Positions 52,398 to 61,053 of a stretch of 64,000 bases of DNA are shown here, piece by piece. Position 1 is the first letter of the stretch. The number at the start of each line of letters is the position of its first letter. This DNA is from Agrobacterium tumefaciens (GTDB lineage: Bacteria > Pseudomonadota > Alphaproteobacteria > Rhizobiales > Rhizobiaceae). The stretch covers positions 2,046,001 to 2,110,000 of the forward strand of contig CP048485.1 of NCBI GenBank assembly GCA_025560025.1. Reading direction: 5' to 3'. The notes beneath the pieces are model-generated. The model saw only the letters and a list, made by a program, of their open reading frames with translations. It searched no databases and was not told where the DNA came from. A program made the translations under genes and the position numbers.

Positions 52398-53168
52398 ATG
52401 GGCATTCTCCAGAAATTCTCTCTCGAAAACCGCACGGCCATCATCACCGGCAGCGGCCGCGGCCTCGGTTTTGAAATTGCCAGCGCCTTTGCCGAAGCGG
52501 GCGCGCATGTGTGGCTGACCGGCCGCAATGCCGAAACGCTGGAACAGGCGGTCGACACGTTGCGCAAGGCTGGCGGCAAGGCCGATTACGCCGCCTTCGA
52601 TATTGCCGATACCGCCGCCGGCAGCGCCCTTGTTCGCCGTATCATGGACGAGTTCGGCCACCTCGATATCCTCGTCAACAATGTCGGCGCGCGCGACCGC
52701 CGCCCGCTTGCCGAATTCAGCGACGAGGACGTGCTGGAGCTGATCCGCACCGACCTCACCTCCTCCATCTCACTGTCGCGGGATGCCGCGGAGGCCATGA
52801 ACGCCAATGGTTACGGCCGCATCATCACCATCACCTCCATTCTCGGCCACATCGTCCGGCCGGGGGATGCGATCTATCCCGTCGCCAAACAGGGGCTGAC
52901 CGGCCTGATGCGGGCGATTGCCGTGGAATATGGCGCACGCGGCATCACCAGCAACGCCATCGCGCCCGGCATGTTCGCCACCGAAACCAATGCCGCCCTT
53001 GCCGAAAATCCTGAAATGGTGGCCTTCGCCAAGCTGCGGGTGCCGCTGGAGCGCTGGGGCCGGCCGGATGAAATCGCCGGTGCTGCCCTGTTTCTGGCGA
53101 GCGACGCGGCCTCCTTCGTCAACGGCCATGTGCTGACGGTGGATGGCGGCATGTCGGTGCGGCTGTGA
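52398..53168 (+). CDS. Short-chain dehydrogenase/reductase (gluconate 5-dehydrogenase-like)
   Basis: 256-aa Rossmann-fold SDR. Cofactor motif TGSGRGLG with the following TGRN loop (favouring NADP), NNVG in place of NNAG, catalytic Ser in ITSILGHIV and YPVAK as the YxxxK motif; C-terminal VNGHVLTVDGGMSVRL. Similar to Gno/KduD-like sugar-acid or alcohol dehydrogenases; the substrate is unknown. It ends 31 nt before the permease-kinase fusion on the same strand, so the two may share a message. Confidence 0.88.
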   Translation: MGILQKFSLENRTAIITGSGRGLGFEIASAFAEAGAHVWLTGRNAETLEQAVDTLRKAGGKADYAAFDIADTAAGSALVRRIMDEFGHLDILVNNVGARDRRPLAEFSDEDVLELIRTDLTSSISLSRDAAEAMNANGYGRIITITSILGHIVRPGDAIYPVAKQGLTGLMRAIAVEYGARGITSNAIAPGMFATETNAALAENPEMVAFAKLRVPLERWGRPDEIAGAALFLASDAASFVNGHVLTVDGGMSVRL

Positions 53169-53199
53169 GAGGCCCGTTGCGGAAAGGCGCTAGATAGGC

Positions 53200-56100
53200 A
53201 TGGCCGCACGGCAACGCATCATCCCCGTCAGGCGCGAATATAACCGCTGGGTCGCCAACCAGACGCTGGAAGATTATGCGCTGCGCTTCACCGCCAAGAG
53301 CGCCCGGCAATTTTCCTCCAACCGCATTTCCCACACCGCCATCGGCGCGATTTCCTTTCTGGCGCTGGAAGCCATCGGCGGGGCGATCACGCTCTCCTAC
53401 GGCACCACCAACGCCTTTTACGCCATCCTCGTCGCCGCCATCGCCATGCTCGCCGTCGGCCTGCCGATCAGCCGTTATGCCATCCGCCACGGCGTCGATA
53501 TTGATCTTCTGACGCGCGGCGCGAGCTTCGGTTATATCGGCTCCACCATCACCTCGCTGATCTATGCCGCCTTCACCTTCATGCTCTTCGCCATCGAAGC
53601 GTCGATCATGTCCGGCGCGCTGGAACTGGCGCTCGGCATTCCCCTGTGGATCGGCTACATCATCTCGGCCGTCATGGTCATTCCGCTGGTCACCCATGGT
53701 GTGCGCCTCATCAGCCGTTTTCAGATCATCACCCAGCCCTTCTGGATCATCCTCAACGTCCTGCCTTTCGTGTTCATCGCTTTGTTGGACTGGGAAAAAT
53801 ACGATCTCTGGCGGGCCTTTGCCGGCATCCACCACGCCTCCGGCCCGCCGGGAACGGTCGCGGATTTCAATCTCGTGGAATTCGGCGCGGCCTCGGCCGT
53901 CATTCTGGCGCTGATGTCGCAGATCGGCGAACAGGTGGACTTCCTGCGCTTCCTGCCGGCCGAAGGCCAGAGCCGCCTGCGCCACCGCATTGCGGTTTTC
54001 CTGGCGGGCTCCGGCTGGGTCGTCGTCGGCGTGCCGAAGCTGCTCGCCGGCTCCTTCCTCGTGGTGCTTACCTTCAGTTCCGGCGTCTCGGTGGATCGCG
54101 CCGCCGATCCGGCGCAGATGTATCTCACCGCCTTCGGTTACATGATCCCCAACGAAACCGCCGCCATGCTGCTGATGGTCGCCTTCGTGGTCGTCTCGCA
54201 GCTGAAGATCAACGTCATGAATGCCTATGCGGGTTCGCTCGCCTGGTCGAATTTCTTCTCGCGCCTCACCCACAGCCACCCCGGCCGCGTCGTCTGGCTG
54301 GTCTTCAATGTCGCGATCGCGCTGCTTCTGATGGAACTCGGCATTTACCGGCTGCTGGAAGAAACCCTCGGCATCTTCTCCATCATCGCCATGGCGTGGC
54401 TCTGCACCATCTCGGCCGATCTCTTCATCAACAAGCCGCTCGGCCTTGCCCCGCCCGGCATCGAATTCAAACGCGCCCATCTTTACGACATCAATCCCGT
54501 CGGCGTCGGCTCCATGGCGCTTTCGGCCACCATTGCGCTGATGGCGCATTTCGGGGCCTTCGGACCGCTCGCCGCATCGCTCGCGCCCTATCTGACGCTG
54601 ATCGTCGCCTTCATCGCCTCACCGCTGATTGCCTGGGGCACGAAGGGCAAATTTTATCTCGCCCGCAAGCCGCGTCAGAAATGGCGCGAAGAGAGCAGCA
54701 TCACCTGCTCCATCTGCGAACACCCTTTCGAGCCGGAGGACATGGCCTGGTGTCCGGCCTATGCCGCGCCGATCTGTTCGCTCTGCTGCTCGCTGGACAG
54801 CCGCTGCCACGACATGTGCAAGCCGAAGGCCAAGCTGAACTATCAGGTCGCGACCGTCGCGAAATCCTTCCTGCCGGATCAGCTGGTGGCGAAGCTTGCC
54901 ACCCGGCTCGGACGCTACGGCATGGCGGCGGCGATTGCCGTCACCGCCATCGGCGGCATTCTCGCGATGATCGCCCATCAGGTCGGCACCGCTTCGCCGG
55001 AAACGGCCGATGTGGTGAACCGCACCATCCTCATCGTGTTTTTCGTCTTCGCCGTCATTGCCGGCATCGTCTGCTGGTTCCTCGTGCTTGCCCATGACAG
55101 CCGGGTGGTGGCGGAAGAGGAATCCTCGCGCCAGAACACGCTACTGCTCAAGGAAATCGCCGCCCATAAAAAGACCGACGCCGCGCTTCAGGACGCCAAG
55201 GAAACCGCTGAGGCCGCCAACCGCGCCAAGAGCCGTTATGTCGTCGGCCTCAGCCATGAATTGCGCACGCCGCTCAATGCCGTCCTAGGTTATGCCCAGA
55301 TCCTCGAGCGCGACGATACCATTCCCCCGCCACGGCAATCAGCAATCAAGGTCATCCGCCGCTCGGCCGATCACCTGTCGGGCCTGATCGACGGGCTTCT
55401 CGATATTTCCAAGATCGAGGCCGGGCGGCTTCAGGTCTATTCCAACGAGATCAATATTCAGGATTTCCTCGACCAGATCGTCGATATGTTCCGCCCGCAG
55501 GCGCAGGCCAAGGGGCTGGAATTTCGCCACGACCGGTCGCGGGCCCTGCCGCAATATGTCCGCACCGATGAAAAGCGGCTGCGCCAGATCCTCGTCAACC
55601 TCATCTCCAACGCCATCAAATTCACCGATGAGGGCGCCGTCACCTTCGATGTCGGTTATCGCAGCCAGGTGGCGAGCTTCACGGTCTCCGATACCGGCCG
55701 CGGCATTGCGGAAAAAGACCTCGCCCGCATCTACGAACCCTTCCAGCGCGGCGAGGCAGACAGCGTGCGCCCCATGCCGGGCCTCGGCCTCGGCCTGACC
55801 ATCACAAGGCTCCTCACCAATACGCTCGGCGGCGAAATTTCCGTTTCCAGCGCAAAGGATGAGGGCTCCACCTTCCGCGTGCGCCTCATGCTGTCAGCCG
55901 TGCACCGGCCAAGCACGGCGCCGGCGGCGGAAAAAACCATTCGCTCCTATTCCGGGCCGCGCCGCACCATCGTCGTGGTCGATGACAACGAGGATCATCG
56001 CGAGCTGATGCGGCAGGTGCTCTCGCCGCTCGATTTCGTGGTGTTGACCGCCCAGAGCGGGCCGGAATGCCTGACGCTGATCGAAGGCGTGAAGCCCGAC

Positions 56101-56595
56101 CTCTTCCTCATCGATATTTCCATGCCCGGCATGACCGGCTGGCAGCTTGTGACGAAACTGCGTGAAGCCGGCCAGACCGCCCCGCTCATCATGCTCTCGG
56201 CCAATATCGGCGACGGGACAGTGGCGGGCGCTGGAGAAGACAACCACAATGACGCCATCGCCAAGCCTGTCGATATCCGCCAGCTTTGCGACAGGCTTGC
56301 CGTGCATCTCGGCCTGAAATGGATCTACGAGGCAGATATGCCGCCCCCGCCATCGCCGCCGCCCGTGGCGCAGATCGTCCATCCCGGTGCAATTCACATT
56401 CAGGATTTGCAGCGGCTCGGCGAAATAGGCTACATACGCGGCATCGAGGCGAAACTCGCCGATCTTGCCCGCAACACGGAAAACCTGCCCTTCACGCAGG
56501 AGCTCGGCACCTATGTGCAGGCCTTCGATCTGGCCGGTTACGCGCATTTTCTCAAACGGTTTGCAGATAGCGACACGGGAGACGGCAAGGCATGA
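53200..56595 (+). CDS. NCS1 permease - histidine kinase - receiver fusion (hybrid sensor)
   Basis: 1131-aa membrane sensor. Residues about 15-490 are a complete NCS1 (purine/cytosine/allantoin/hydantoin permease) domain, starting RWVANQTLEDYALRFTAKSA, with about 12 TM segments. Residues 503-540 hold eight cysteines spaced CX2C-X11-CX7-CX2CC-X5-CX3C, a likely metal site. Two more TM helices (about 573-640) and a coiled coil lead to HisKA with phospho-His686 (GLSHELRTPLNAVLGYAQIL), HATPase (LVNLISNAIKFTDEG; VSDTGRGIAEKD; GLGLGLTI), and a receiver with Asp972 (FLIDISMPGMTGW). About 80 extra C-terminal residues are unassigned. The stop overlaps the response-regulator start. The ligand is unknown; it may sense or transport a nucleobase-like compound. 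Confidence 0.92.
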   Translation: MAARQRIIPVRREYNRWVANQTLEDYALRFTAKSARQFSSNRISHTAIGAISFLALEAIGGAITLSYGTTNAFYAILVAAIAMLAVGLPISRYAIRHGVDIDLLTRGASFGYIGSTITSLIYAAFTFMLFAIEASIMSGALELALGIPLWIGYIISAVMVIPLVTHGVRLISRFQIITQPFWIILNVLPFVFIALLDWEKYDLWRAFAGIHHASGPPGTVADFNLVEFGAASAVILALMSQIGEQVDFLRFLPAEGQSRLRHRIAVFLAGSGWVVVGVPKLLAGSFLVVLTFSSGVSVDRAADPAQMYLTAFGYMIPNETAAMLLMVAFVVVSQLKINVMNAYAGSLAWSNFFSRLTHSHPGRVVWLVFNVAIALLLMELGIYRLLEETLGIFSIIAMAWLCTISADLFINKPLGLAPPGIEFKRAHLYDINPVGVGSMALSATIALMAHFGAFGPLAASLAPYLTLIVAFIASPLIAWGTKGKFYLARKPRQKWREESSITCSICEHPFEPEDMAWCPAYAAPICSLCCSLDSRCHDMCKPKAKLNYQVATVAKSFLPDQLVAKLATRLGRYGMAAAIAVTAIGGILAMIAHQVGTASPETADVVNRTILIVFFVFAVIAGIVCWFLVLAHDSRVVAEEESSRQNTLLLKEIAAHKKTDAALQDAKETAEAANRAKSRYVVGLSHELRTPLNAVLGYAQILERDDTIPPPRQSAIKVIRRSADHLSGLIDGLLDISKIEAGRLQVYSNEINIQDFLDQIVDMFRPQAQAKGLEFRHDRSRALPQYVRTDEKRLRQILVNLISNAIKFTDEGAVTFDVGYRSQVASFTVSDTGRGIAEKDLARIYEPFQRGEADSVRPMPGLGLGLTITRLLTNTLGGEISVSSAKDEGSTFRVRLMLSAVHRPSTAPAAEKTIRSYSGPRRTIVVVDDNEDHRELMRQVLSPLDFVVLTAQSGPECLTLIEGVKPDLFLIDISMPGMTGWQLVTKLREAGQTAPLIMLSANIGDGTVAGAGEDNHNDAIAKPVDIRQLCDRLAVHLGLKWIYEADMPPPPSPPPVAQIVHPGAIHIQDLQRLGEIGYIRGIEAKLADLARNTENLPFTQELGTYVQAFDLAGYAHFLKRFADSDTGDGKA

Positions 56596-57521
56596 GCGGT
56601 CAGGCGGCGGCAGCCCCGAGAGACATCGTATTGCTGGTGGATGACAGCCCGGAAGCACTGGGGTTCCTCACCGACGCGCTGGAACAGTCCGGCTTTTCCG
56701 CCCTCATCGCCACCTCGGGACAGGCCGCGCTCAACATTGCCGAACGCATCACGCCCGATATCATCCTGCTCGACGCCGTCATGCCGGCCATGGACGGTTT
56801 CGAGACCTGCCGCCGCCTGAAGGCCAATGCGGCGGTGGCGCAGGTGCCCGTCATCTTCATGACCGGGCTGACCGAGACCGAACATGTGGTGCGGGCGCTC
56901 GAATCCGGCGGCGTCGATTATCTGACCAAGCCGATCAACATCGACGAGCTGCGCGCCCGCATCCGCGTGCACCTTTCCAATGCCCGCTCGGCGCAAAGCG
57001 CCCGCGTCGCGCTCGACGCCGCCGGCCGCCACCTGCTTGCCGTGCGCGCCAATGGCGCCATCCACTGGTCGACGCCACAGGCGACGCGCCTCGTCAACGC
57101 CGCCACCGGCCGCGACGACGGCATGGAAATCGTCACCAGCCATATTGGCCGCTGGCTCGCAGAACGTGCGGCGGCGGAAACCGGCCGCGACGTGCCGCTG
57201 ACGATCACCGAGGCCGGGCGGCCTGCCCTGCAGCTGTCCTTCCTCGGCGCCATGGGGCCGGATGAATTCCTCTTCCGCCTCACGGCCGCCAATGAGAAAT
57301 CCGGCGATCACCTGCTGCGCGAGCATTTTTCCCTCACCGCCCGGGAATCGGAAGTGCTGCTGTGGATCGCGAAGGGTAAGTCCAACCGCGATATCGGCGA
57401 CATCCTCGGCCTCTCCGCGCGAACCGTGAACAAGCATCTGGAGCAGATTTATGTGAAGCTCGGGGTGGAAAACCGGGCATCGGCGGCTGTGAAGGCGGCG
57501 CATATTCTGCATCAGGGGTGA
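56592..57521 (+). CDS. Response regulator with LuxR-type DNA-binding domain
   Basis: 309 aa. Receiver at residues 12-130 with phospho-Asp61 (IILLDAVMPAMDGFE) and the Lys/Pro switch YLTKPINIDELRARI. A central PAS-like linker of about 100 residues (LLAVRANGAIHWSTPQATRL) follows. The C-terminal LuxR HTH is FSLTARESEVLLWIAKGKSN, then IGDILGLSARTVNKHLEQIY. The ATG overlaps the fusion kinase stop (ATGA), so it is its cognate output, receiving phosphate from the kinase's own receiver or directly. Targets unknown. Confidence 0.93.
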   Translation: MSGQAAAAPRDIVLLVDDSPEALGFLTDALEQSGFSALIATSGQAALNIAERITPDIILLDAVMPAMDGFETCRRLKANAAVAQVPVIFMTGLTETEHVVRALESGGVDYLTKPINIDELRARIRVHLSNARSAQSARVALDAAGRHLLAVRANGAIHWSTPQATRLVNAATGRDDGMEIVTSHIGRWLAERAAAETGRDVPLTITEAGRPALQLSFLGAMGPDEFLFRLTAANEKSGDHLLREHFSLTARESEVLLWIAKGKSNRDIGDILGLSARTVNKHLEQIYVKLGVENRASAAVKAAHILHQG

Positions 57522-57605
57522 CGACAGCGCTGAGTGTGGTAAGGTTCGTCCAACATATATTTTCCGCTTGAGCGCAGCGTCCGCTCATTGGTCGAGCGGC
57601 GATCC

Positions 57606-57737
57606 CTTGTTTCTTCTCCCCAAGGGGGAGAAGTCCGCGGCAGCGGGATGAGGGGGCAAGCTCTCCGAGATCCGGCAACGTTTCCCCCTCATCCGACCCT
57701 TCGGGCCACCTTCTCCCCCTCGGGGAGAAGAAACAAG
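57606..57737. repeat. Family B intergenic palindromic element, copy 4
   Basis: About 132 nt, same orientation as the 50296 copy (left inner block GTCCGCGGCAGCGGGATGAG, right inner block CATCCGACCCTTCGGGCCACC-like), bounded by CTTCTCCCC-N-GGGGAGAAG ends. Separates the response regulator from the P-loop ATPase gene. Confidence 0.85.
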
Positions 57738-57802
57738 TGGCATCCCCCACCCCAAAATCACCACCCAAGCCCATCTGAACCCTGTCACAGGATAGAAATC
57801 CC

Positions 57803-58339
57803 ATGGACCGCTTCATCATCCTTTCCGGCTGCTCCGGCGGCGGAAAATCCACGCTTCTCGCCGAGCTTGCCCGACGCGGTTTCGCCACCGTGGAAGAGCC
57901 CGGCCGCCGCATCGTCATCGCAGAAACCCGCAATGGCGGCACGACCCTGCCGTGGATCGACATCGAAGCCTTCGCCCGCCGCGCCATCGCCATGGCGCTC
58001 GAAGACCGGCAAAAGGCCCCGCCGGAAGGCCCGGTCTTCTTCGATCGAGGCCTGATCGACGCCGCCTCGGCACTTCGCTATGTCAACGGTGACAGCTTTA
58101 TCGATACGCTGCAAAACACGCACCGCTATAACCGGCTCGTTTTCCTCACCCCACCCTGGCCGGAGATTTACCGGGGAGACAGCGAACGCAAACACGGTTT
58201 GGATGCGGCGGTGGAGGAGTATGAACGCCTGCTGCGTGATTACGCCCGGCTGGATTATGAGACTGTGGTGCTGCCGAAAGCTCCGGTTTCGGAGCGCGCC
58301 GATATCGTGCTGGAGAGGGTGGCGGAGAAAGCCGGCTGA
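57803..58339 (+). CDS. Small P-loop ATPase/kinase (AAA_28-like)
   Basis: 178 aa. Walker A GCSGGGKST at residues 9-17, then a kinase-like core: TVEEPGRRIVIAETRNGGT, VFFDRGLIDAASALRY (Walker B-like, DRG), NRLVFLTPPWPEIYRGDSER and a C-terminal ERADIVLERV. It resembles the small predicted NTPase/kinase family that phosphorylates small molecules; no substrate known. It sits alone between two intergenic repeats. Confidence 0.8.
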   Translation: MDRFIILSGCSGGGKSTLLAELARRGFATVEEPGRRIVIAETRNGGTTLPWIDIEAFARRAIAMALEDRQKAPPEGPVFFDRGLIDAASALRYVNGDSFIDTLQNTHRYNRLVFLTPPWPEIYRGDSERKHGLDAAVEEYERLLRDYARLDYETVVLPKAPVSERADIVLERVAEKAG

Positions 58340-58443
58340 AAAGATGTGATCGCAGCCAGGTGTCTTTGGCCAACCAGCGCCACCGGCAAATGTTTTCAGG
58401 AGCAAGCCTTGTTGCTTCAGGCTGCATGCCTCTCACACTCGAC

Positions 58444-58472
58444 GTCATCCTCGGGTCAAGCCCGAGAATGAC
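58444..58472. repeat. Half copy of the REP-like palindrome
   Basis: GTCATCCTCGGGTCAAGCCC followed by GAGAATGAC: an inverted repeat matching one arm of the 17284-17355 element with a one-base change. Lies between convergent genes. The remainder of 58340-58564 holds no gene. Confidence 0.75.
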
Positions 58473-58512
58473 AAGACCATAAAGGTCTAAGCAGGTCACT
58501 TGACCCTAAAAC

Positions 58513-58540
58513 AAAAAAGCCCGGCATCGCTGCCGGGCTT
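58513..58540 (-). terminator. Intrinsic terminator of the amino acid binding-protein gene
   Basis: On the - strand AAGCCCGGCA-GCGA-TGCCGGGCTT followed by TTTTGT (58540 down to 58513), about 25 nt after the stop of the binding-protein gene. Confidence 0.9.
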
Positions 58541-58564
58541 CGATAGGCAATTATCCAGTAAGAC

Positions 58565-59683
58565 TCACGTCCCCTGCTGGAAGTAGCTGAACTTGCCGTC
58601 CGGGCCCTTCTTCCACTCGTACATGACGTAACCGGGAAGCTTCGGGTCGCCCTTCTCGTCGAAGGAGATGTCGCCGAGCGCGGTCGGGAAGGTGCCCTTC
58701 TTCAGAGCTTCGGCAACCTTTTCCGGCTCAACCGAGCCGGCAGCCTTGGCAGCGCCGGCAATCGCCTGCAGGGCGGCGTAGGAGTAGAGGGTGTAGGCTT
58801 CCGGGTTGAAGCCGGCGGCCTTGAACTTCTCTACCAGTTCCTTGTTTTCAGGACGCAGCGTCGGATCGGGACCGAAGGTGTTGAGCGTGCCTTCGACAGC
58901 GTCGCCGGCGATGGAAGCGAGTTCGTTCGAGACGATGCCGTCACCCGAGATGAGCTTCGCCTTCAGGCCCTGATCGGCCGCCTGGCGGATGATCAGACCG
59001 GCTTCCGTGTGCAGGCCGCCCCAATAGATAACCGTGACGCCGGCTTCCTTCATCTTCGAGATCAGCGCGGAGAAGTCCTTGTCGCCGACATTGACGCCTT
59101 CATACATGGCTTCCGTCAGGCCGGCCGCATTGGCTGCCTTCTTGGTTTCGTCGGCAAGGCCCTGACCATAGGGGGTCTTGTCGTGAATGATGGCGATCTT
59201 GGCGTCCTTGTAGTGGTCGGCCAGATACTTGCCGGCGATGCCGCCCTGCTGGTCGTCACGACCGCAGGTGCGGAAGGTGTTCCACAGGCCGCGCTCGGTG
59301 AAGACAGGGTTGGTCGCGGCAGGCGTTACTTCGAGAATGCCGTTTTCGGCATAAACTTCGGAAGCAGGAATGGAAACGCCGGAGTTGAAGTGGCCGACGA
59401 CGAATTTCACGCCATCAGCAACGAATTTGTTGGCAACCGAGATACCCTGCTTGGGGTCGGAAACGTCATCGCCCAGCACGATCTTGATCTGTTCGCCGTT
59501 GATACCGCCGGCAGCGTTGATGTCTTTCGCAGCCTGCTCGGCACCCTTCTGAAGCTGAGCACCGAAAGCAGCGTTCGGGCCGGTCAGCGGGCCGCCGACA
59601 GCGATCAGGACATCGGCCCAGGCCGAACCGCTGAAGGCGACCATGGCGGTCAGCGCAACGGCGGAAAGAAGAGACTTCTTCAT
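58565..59683 (-). CDS. Branched-chain amino acid ABC transporter substrate-binding protein (LivJ/LivK-like)
   Basis: 372-aa periplasmic binding protein. Signal [20 protein letters not shown] then AWA; mature start [20 protein letters not shown]. Family motifs: [60 protein letters not shown] and [19 protein letters not shown] lies before the ATG at 59683. Downstream of livHMGF and a small membrane protein, last in the gene row and with its own terminator. Ligand probably Leu/Ile/Val or a broad amino acid set. Confidence 0.95.
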   Translation of the reverse strand: MKKSLLSAVALTAMVAFSGSAWADVLIAVGGPLTGPNAAFGAQLQKGAEQAAKDINAAGGINGEQIKIVLGDDVSDPKQGISVANKFVADGVKFVVGHFNSGVSIPASEVYAENGILEVTPAATNPVFTERGLWNTFRTCGRDDQQGGIAGKYLADHYKDAKIAIIHDKTPYGQGLADETKKAANAAGLTEAMYEGVNVGDKDFSALISKMKEAGVTVIYWGGLHTEAGLIIRQAADQGLKAKLISGDGIVSNELASIAGDAVEGTLNTFGPDPTLRPENKELVEKFKAAGFNPEAYTLYSYAALQAIAGAAKAAGSVEPEKVAEALKKGTFPTALGDISFDEKGDPKLPGYVMYEWKKGPDGKFSYFQQGT

Positions 59684-59724
59684 TACTTTACTCCCAGTTC
59701 CTTTGGATGGGTTGGTTACTAGGG

Positions 59725-59754
59725 CCTGTTCAGTACCCACCTTCACTGAACAGG
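59725..59754 (-). other. Stem-loop upstream of the binding-protein gene
   Basis: A perfect 10-bp inverted repeat, CCTGTTCAGT (59725-59734) and ACTGAACAGG (59745-59754), with a 10-nt loop and no T-run. It lies 42 nt before the binding-protein start, between it and the small membrane protein. Probably an mRNA-stabilising or processing structure, or an operator. Confidence 0.5.
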
Positions 59755-59802
59755 AAACTGTTCCACTCTGACGAGCATTGTGCAGCCGGACGAATCCGAC
59801 TG

Positions 59803-60156
59803 TCAATCCTTCTTCTTATAGGAGAATGCCGACGTGCGATCGTAAAGCCAATAGTAGTTATTGACCATCTGGTTCGTCCGGCGCATGCGGAAACCGATGC
59901 TGGAAAAGACCAGAAGAAGAACGACGTCAAACACATAGTAAAAACCGTTTATGAACGGTCCGTTGAAGAGCGCGTGATGCAGAAACCGCATGACGAGCCC
60001 CAATGCCAGCGTGTAGATGACCACACGCGGGTAACCACCCCAGCCATCGGCGACGGATTTTCCCGCGCGCCAGGCGGTCCAGAAACCCAGAAGAACAACC
60101 AATGCGCGCAGAATATAACGCACGCCGCTATCGGTCTCGAAAAAAAGGCCCTGCAT
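59803..60156 (-). CDS. DUF6867-like small membrane protein
   Basis: About 117 aa with three hydrophobic segments ([55 protein letters not shown]) and a conserved-looking C-terminus [20 protein letters not shown]. Proteins of this type occur between livF and the binding-protein gene in many Rhizobiales, where they may assist the transporter. The function is not established. The ATG at 60156 has GGGGAAAGAG just upstream; the ATG at 60168 is an alternative. Confidence 0.75.
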   Translation of the reverse strand: MQGLFFETDSGVRYILRALVVLLGFWTAWRAGKSVADGWGGYPRVVIYTLALGLVMRFLHHALFNGPFINGFYYVFDVVLLLVFSSIGFRMRRTNQMVNNYYWLYDRTSAFSYKKKD

Positions 60157-60243
60157 CTCTTTCCCCATCAGTGCCGGGCGCGATGCGCCAGCCCTGCCTT
60201 GTCTGTCGTCCCGCCGTTTTCCCGGAGGGCATTTTATTGTTTA

Positions 60244-60315
60244 CATCCCGCCGTTTGCCCGAGGGCCCGGCGGGATGCTGTTTGCAATCTTGCGCCGCAA
60301 AATTTTCGGCGCAAG
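60244..60315 (-). other. Two stem-loops after livF
   Basis: CTTGCGCCG (60289-60297) pairs with CGGCGCAAG (60307-60315) across a 9-nt AT-rich loop, and CATCCCGCCG (60244-60253) pairs with CGGCGGGATG (60268-60277). Both follow the livF stop at 60325 on the - strand before the small membrane protein gene. They probably attenuate read-through or protect the upstream message. Confidence 0.6.
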
Positions 60316-60324
60316 TAAAATCTT

Positions 60325-61053
60325 TCAGTGCCGGCCGCCTTCCAGATAGGCGGCGCGCACCTGCGGATCGGCAAGCAGCTCCCTGCCCGAACCGCTCATC
60401 GTCACCTTGCCGTTGACCATCACATAGGCGCGGTCGGAAAGCTTGAGCGCGGCAAAGGCGTTCTGCTCCACGAGGAAGACCGTCAGCCCCTCCTCCTGGT
60501 TGAGTTTTTTGATCGCTTCGAAGATGCCCTTGACGATCAGCGGCGCGAGACCCAGCGACGGTTCGTCGAGAAGCAGAAGCTTCGGCCTTGCCATCAGCGC
60601 GCGACCGATGGAGAGCATCTGCTGCTCGCCGCCGGAAAGCGTGCCGCCGCGCTGGCTCTGGCGCTCTTTCAATCGCGGGAACATGACGAAGATTTTCTCG
60701 ACGTCCTCTTTGAAATATTTGAGGTTGTCGAGATTGGCGCCCATCTGCAGGTTTTCCAGCACCGTCATGCGCGGGAAAATCCGGCGGCCTTCAGGCGACT
60801 GGGCAATGCGTTTGCGGGCGATCAGATGGGTGGGCAGACGGGTAATATCCTCACCGTCGAAAGTCACCTGGCCGACACGCGCCTGCGGGCTGCCGCAGAT
60901 GGTCATCATCAGCGTCGACTTGCCGGCGCCATTGGCGCCGATCAGGCTGACGATCTCACCCTTGTTGACTTCGACATCGACACCCGCCAGAGCACGGATA
61001 TTGCCATAATAGGTTTCGACACCCTGAACTTTAAGAAGCGGTTCACCGGACAT
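60325..61053 (-). CDS. livF: Branched-chain amino acid ABC transporter ATPase LivF
   Basis: 242 aa. Walker A GANGAGKSTLMMTICG, IAQSPEGRRIFPRMTVLENL, signature LSGGEQQMLSIGRALMARP, Walker B LLLLDEPSLGLAPLIVKGIF. Its first base is shared with the livG stop region, so the two are coupled. Cytosolic energy subunit with LivG. Confidence 0.95.
   Translation of the reverse strand: MSGEPLLKVQGVETYYGNIRALAGVDVEVNKGEIVSLIGANGAGKSTLMMTICGSPQARVGQVTFDGEDITRLPTHLIARKRIAQSPEGRRIFPRMTVLENLQMGANLDNLKYFKEDVEKIFVMFPRLKERQSQRGGTLSGGEQQMLSIGRALMARPKLLLLDEPSLGLAPLIVKGIFEAIKKLNQEEGLTVFLVEQNAFAALKLSDRAYVMVNGKVTMSGSGRELLADPQVRAAYLEGGRH

Noticed and set aside
53168..53200. Possibility that the permease and kinase parts of 53200-56595 are two genes joined by a sequencing error
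   Set aside because: The frame is continuous with coherent codon use, the linker has ordered cysteines and TM helices, and the next gene is coupled by ATGA, so a genuine fusion is more likely.
53119..54549. A 476-codon - strand frame opposite the permease part of the sensor fusion
   Set aside because: Extreme Asp/Gly/His/Arg content without domains; the + strand encodes a membrane transporter domain.
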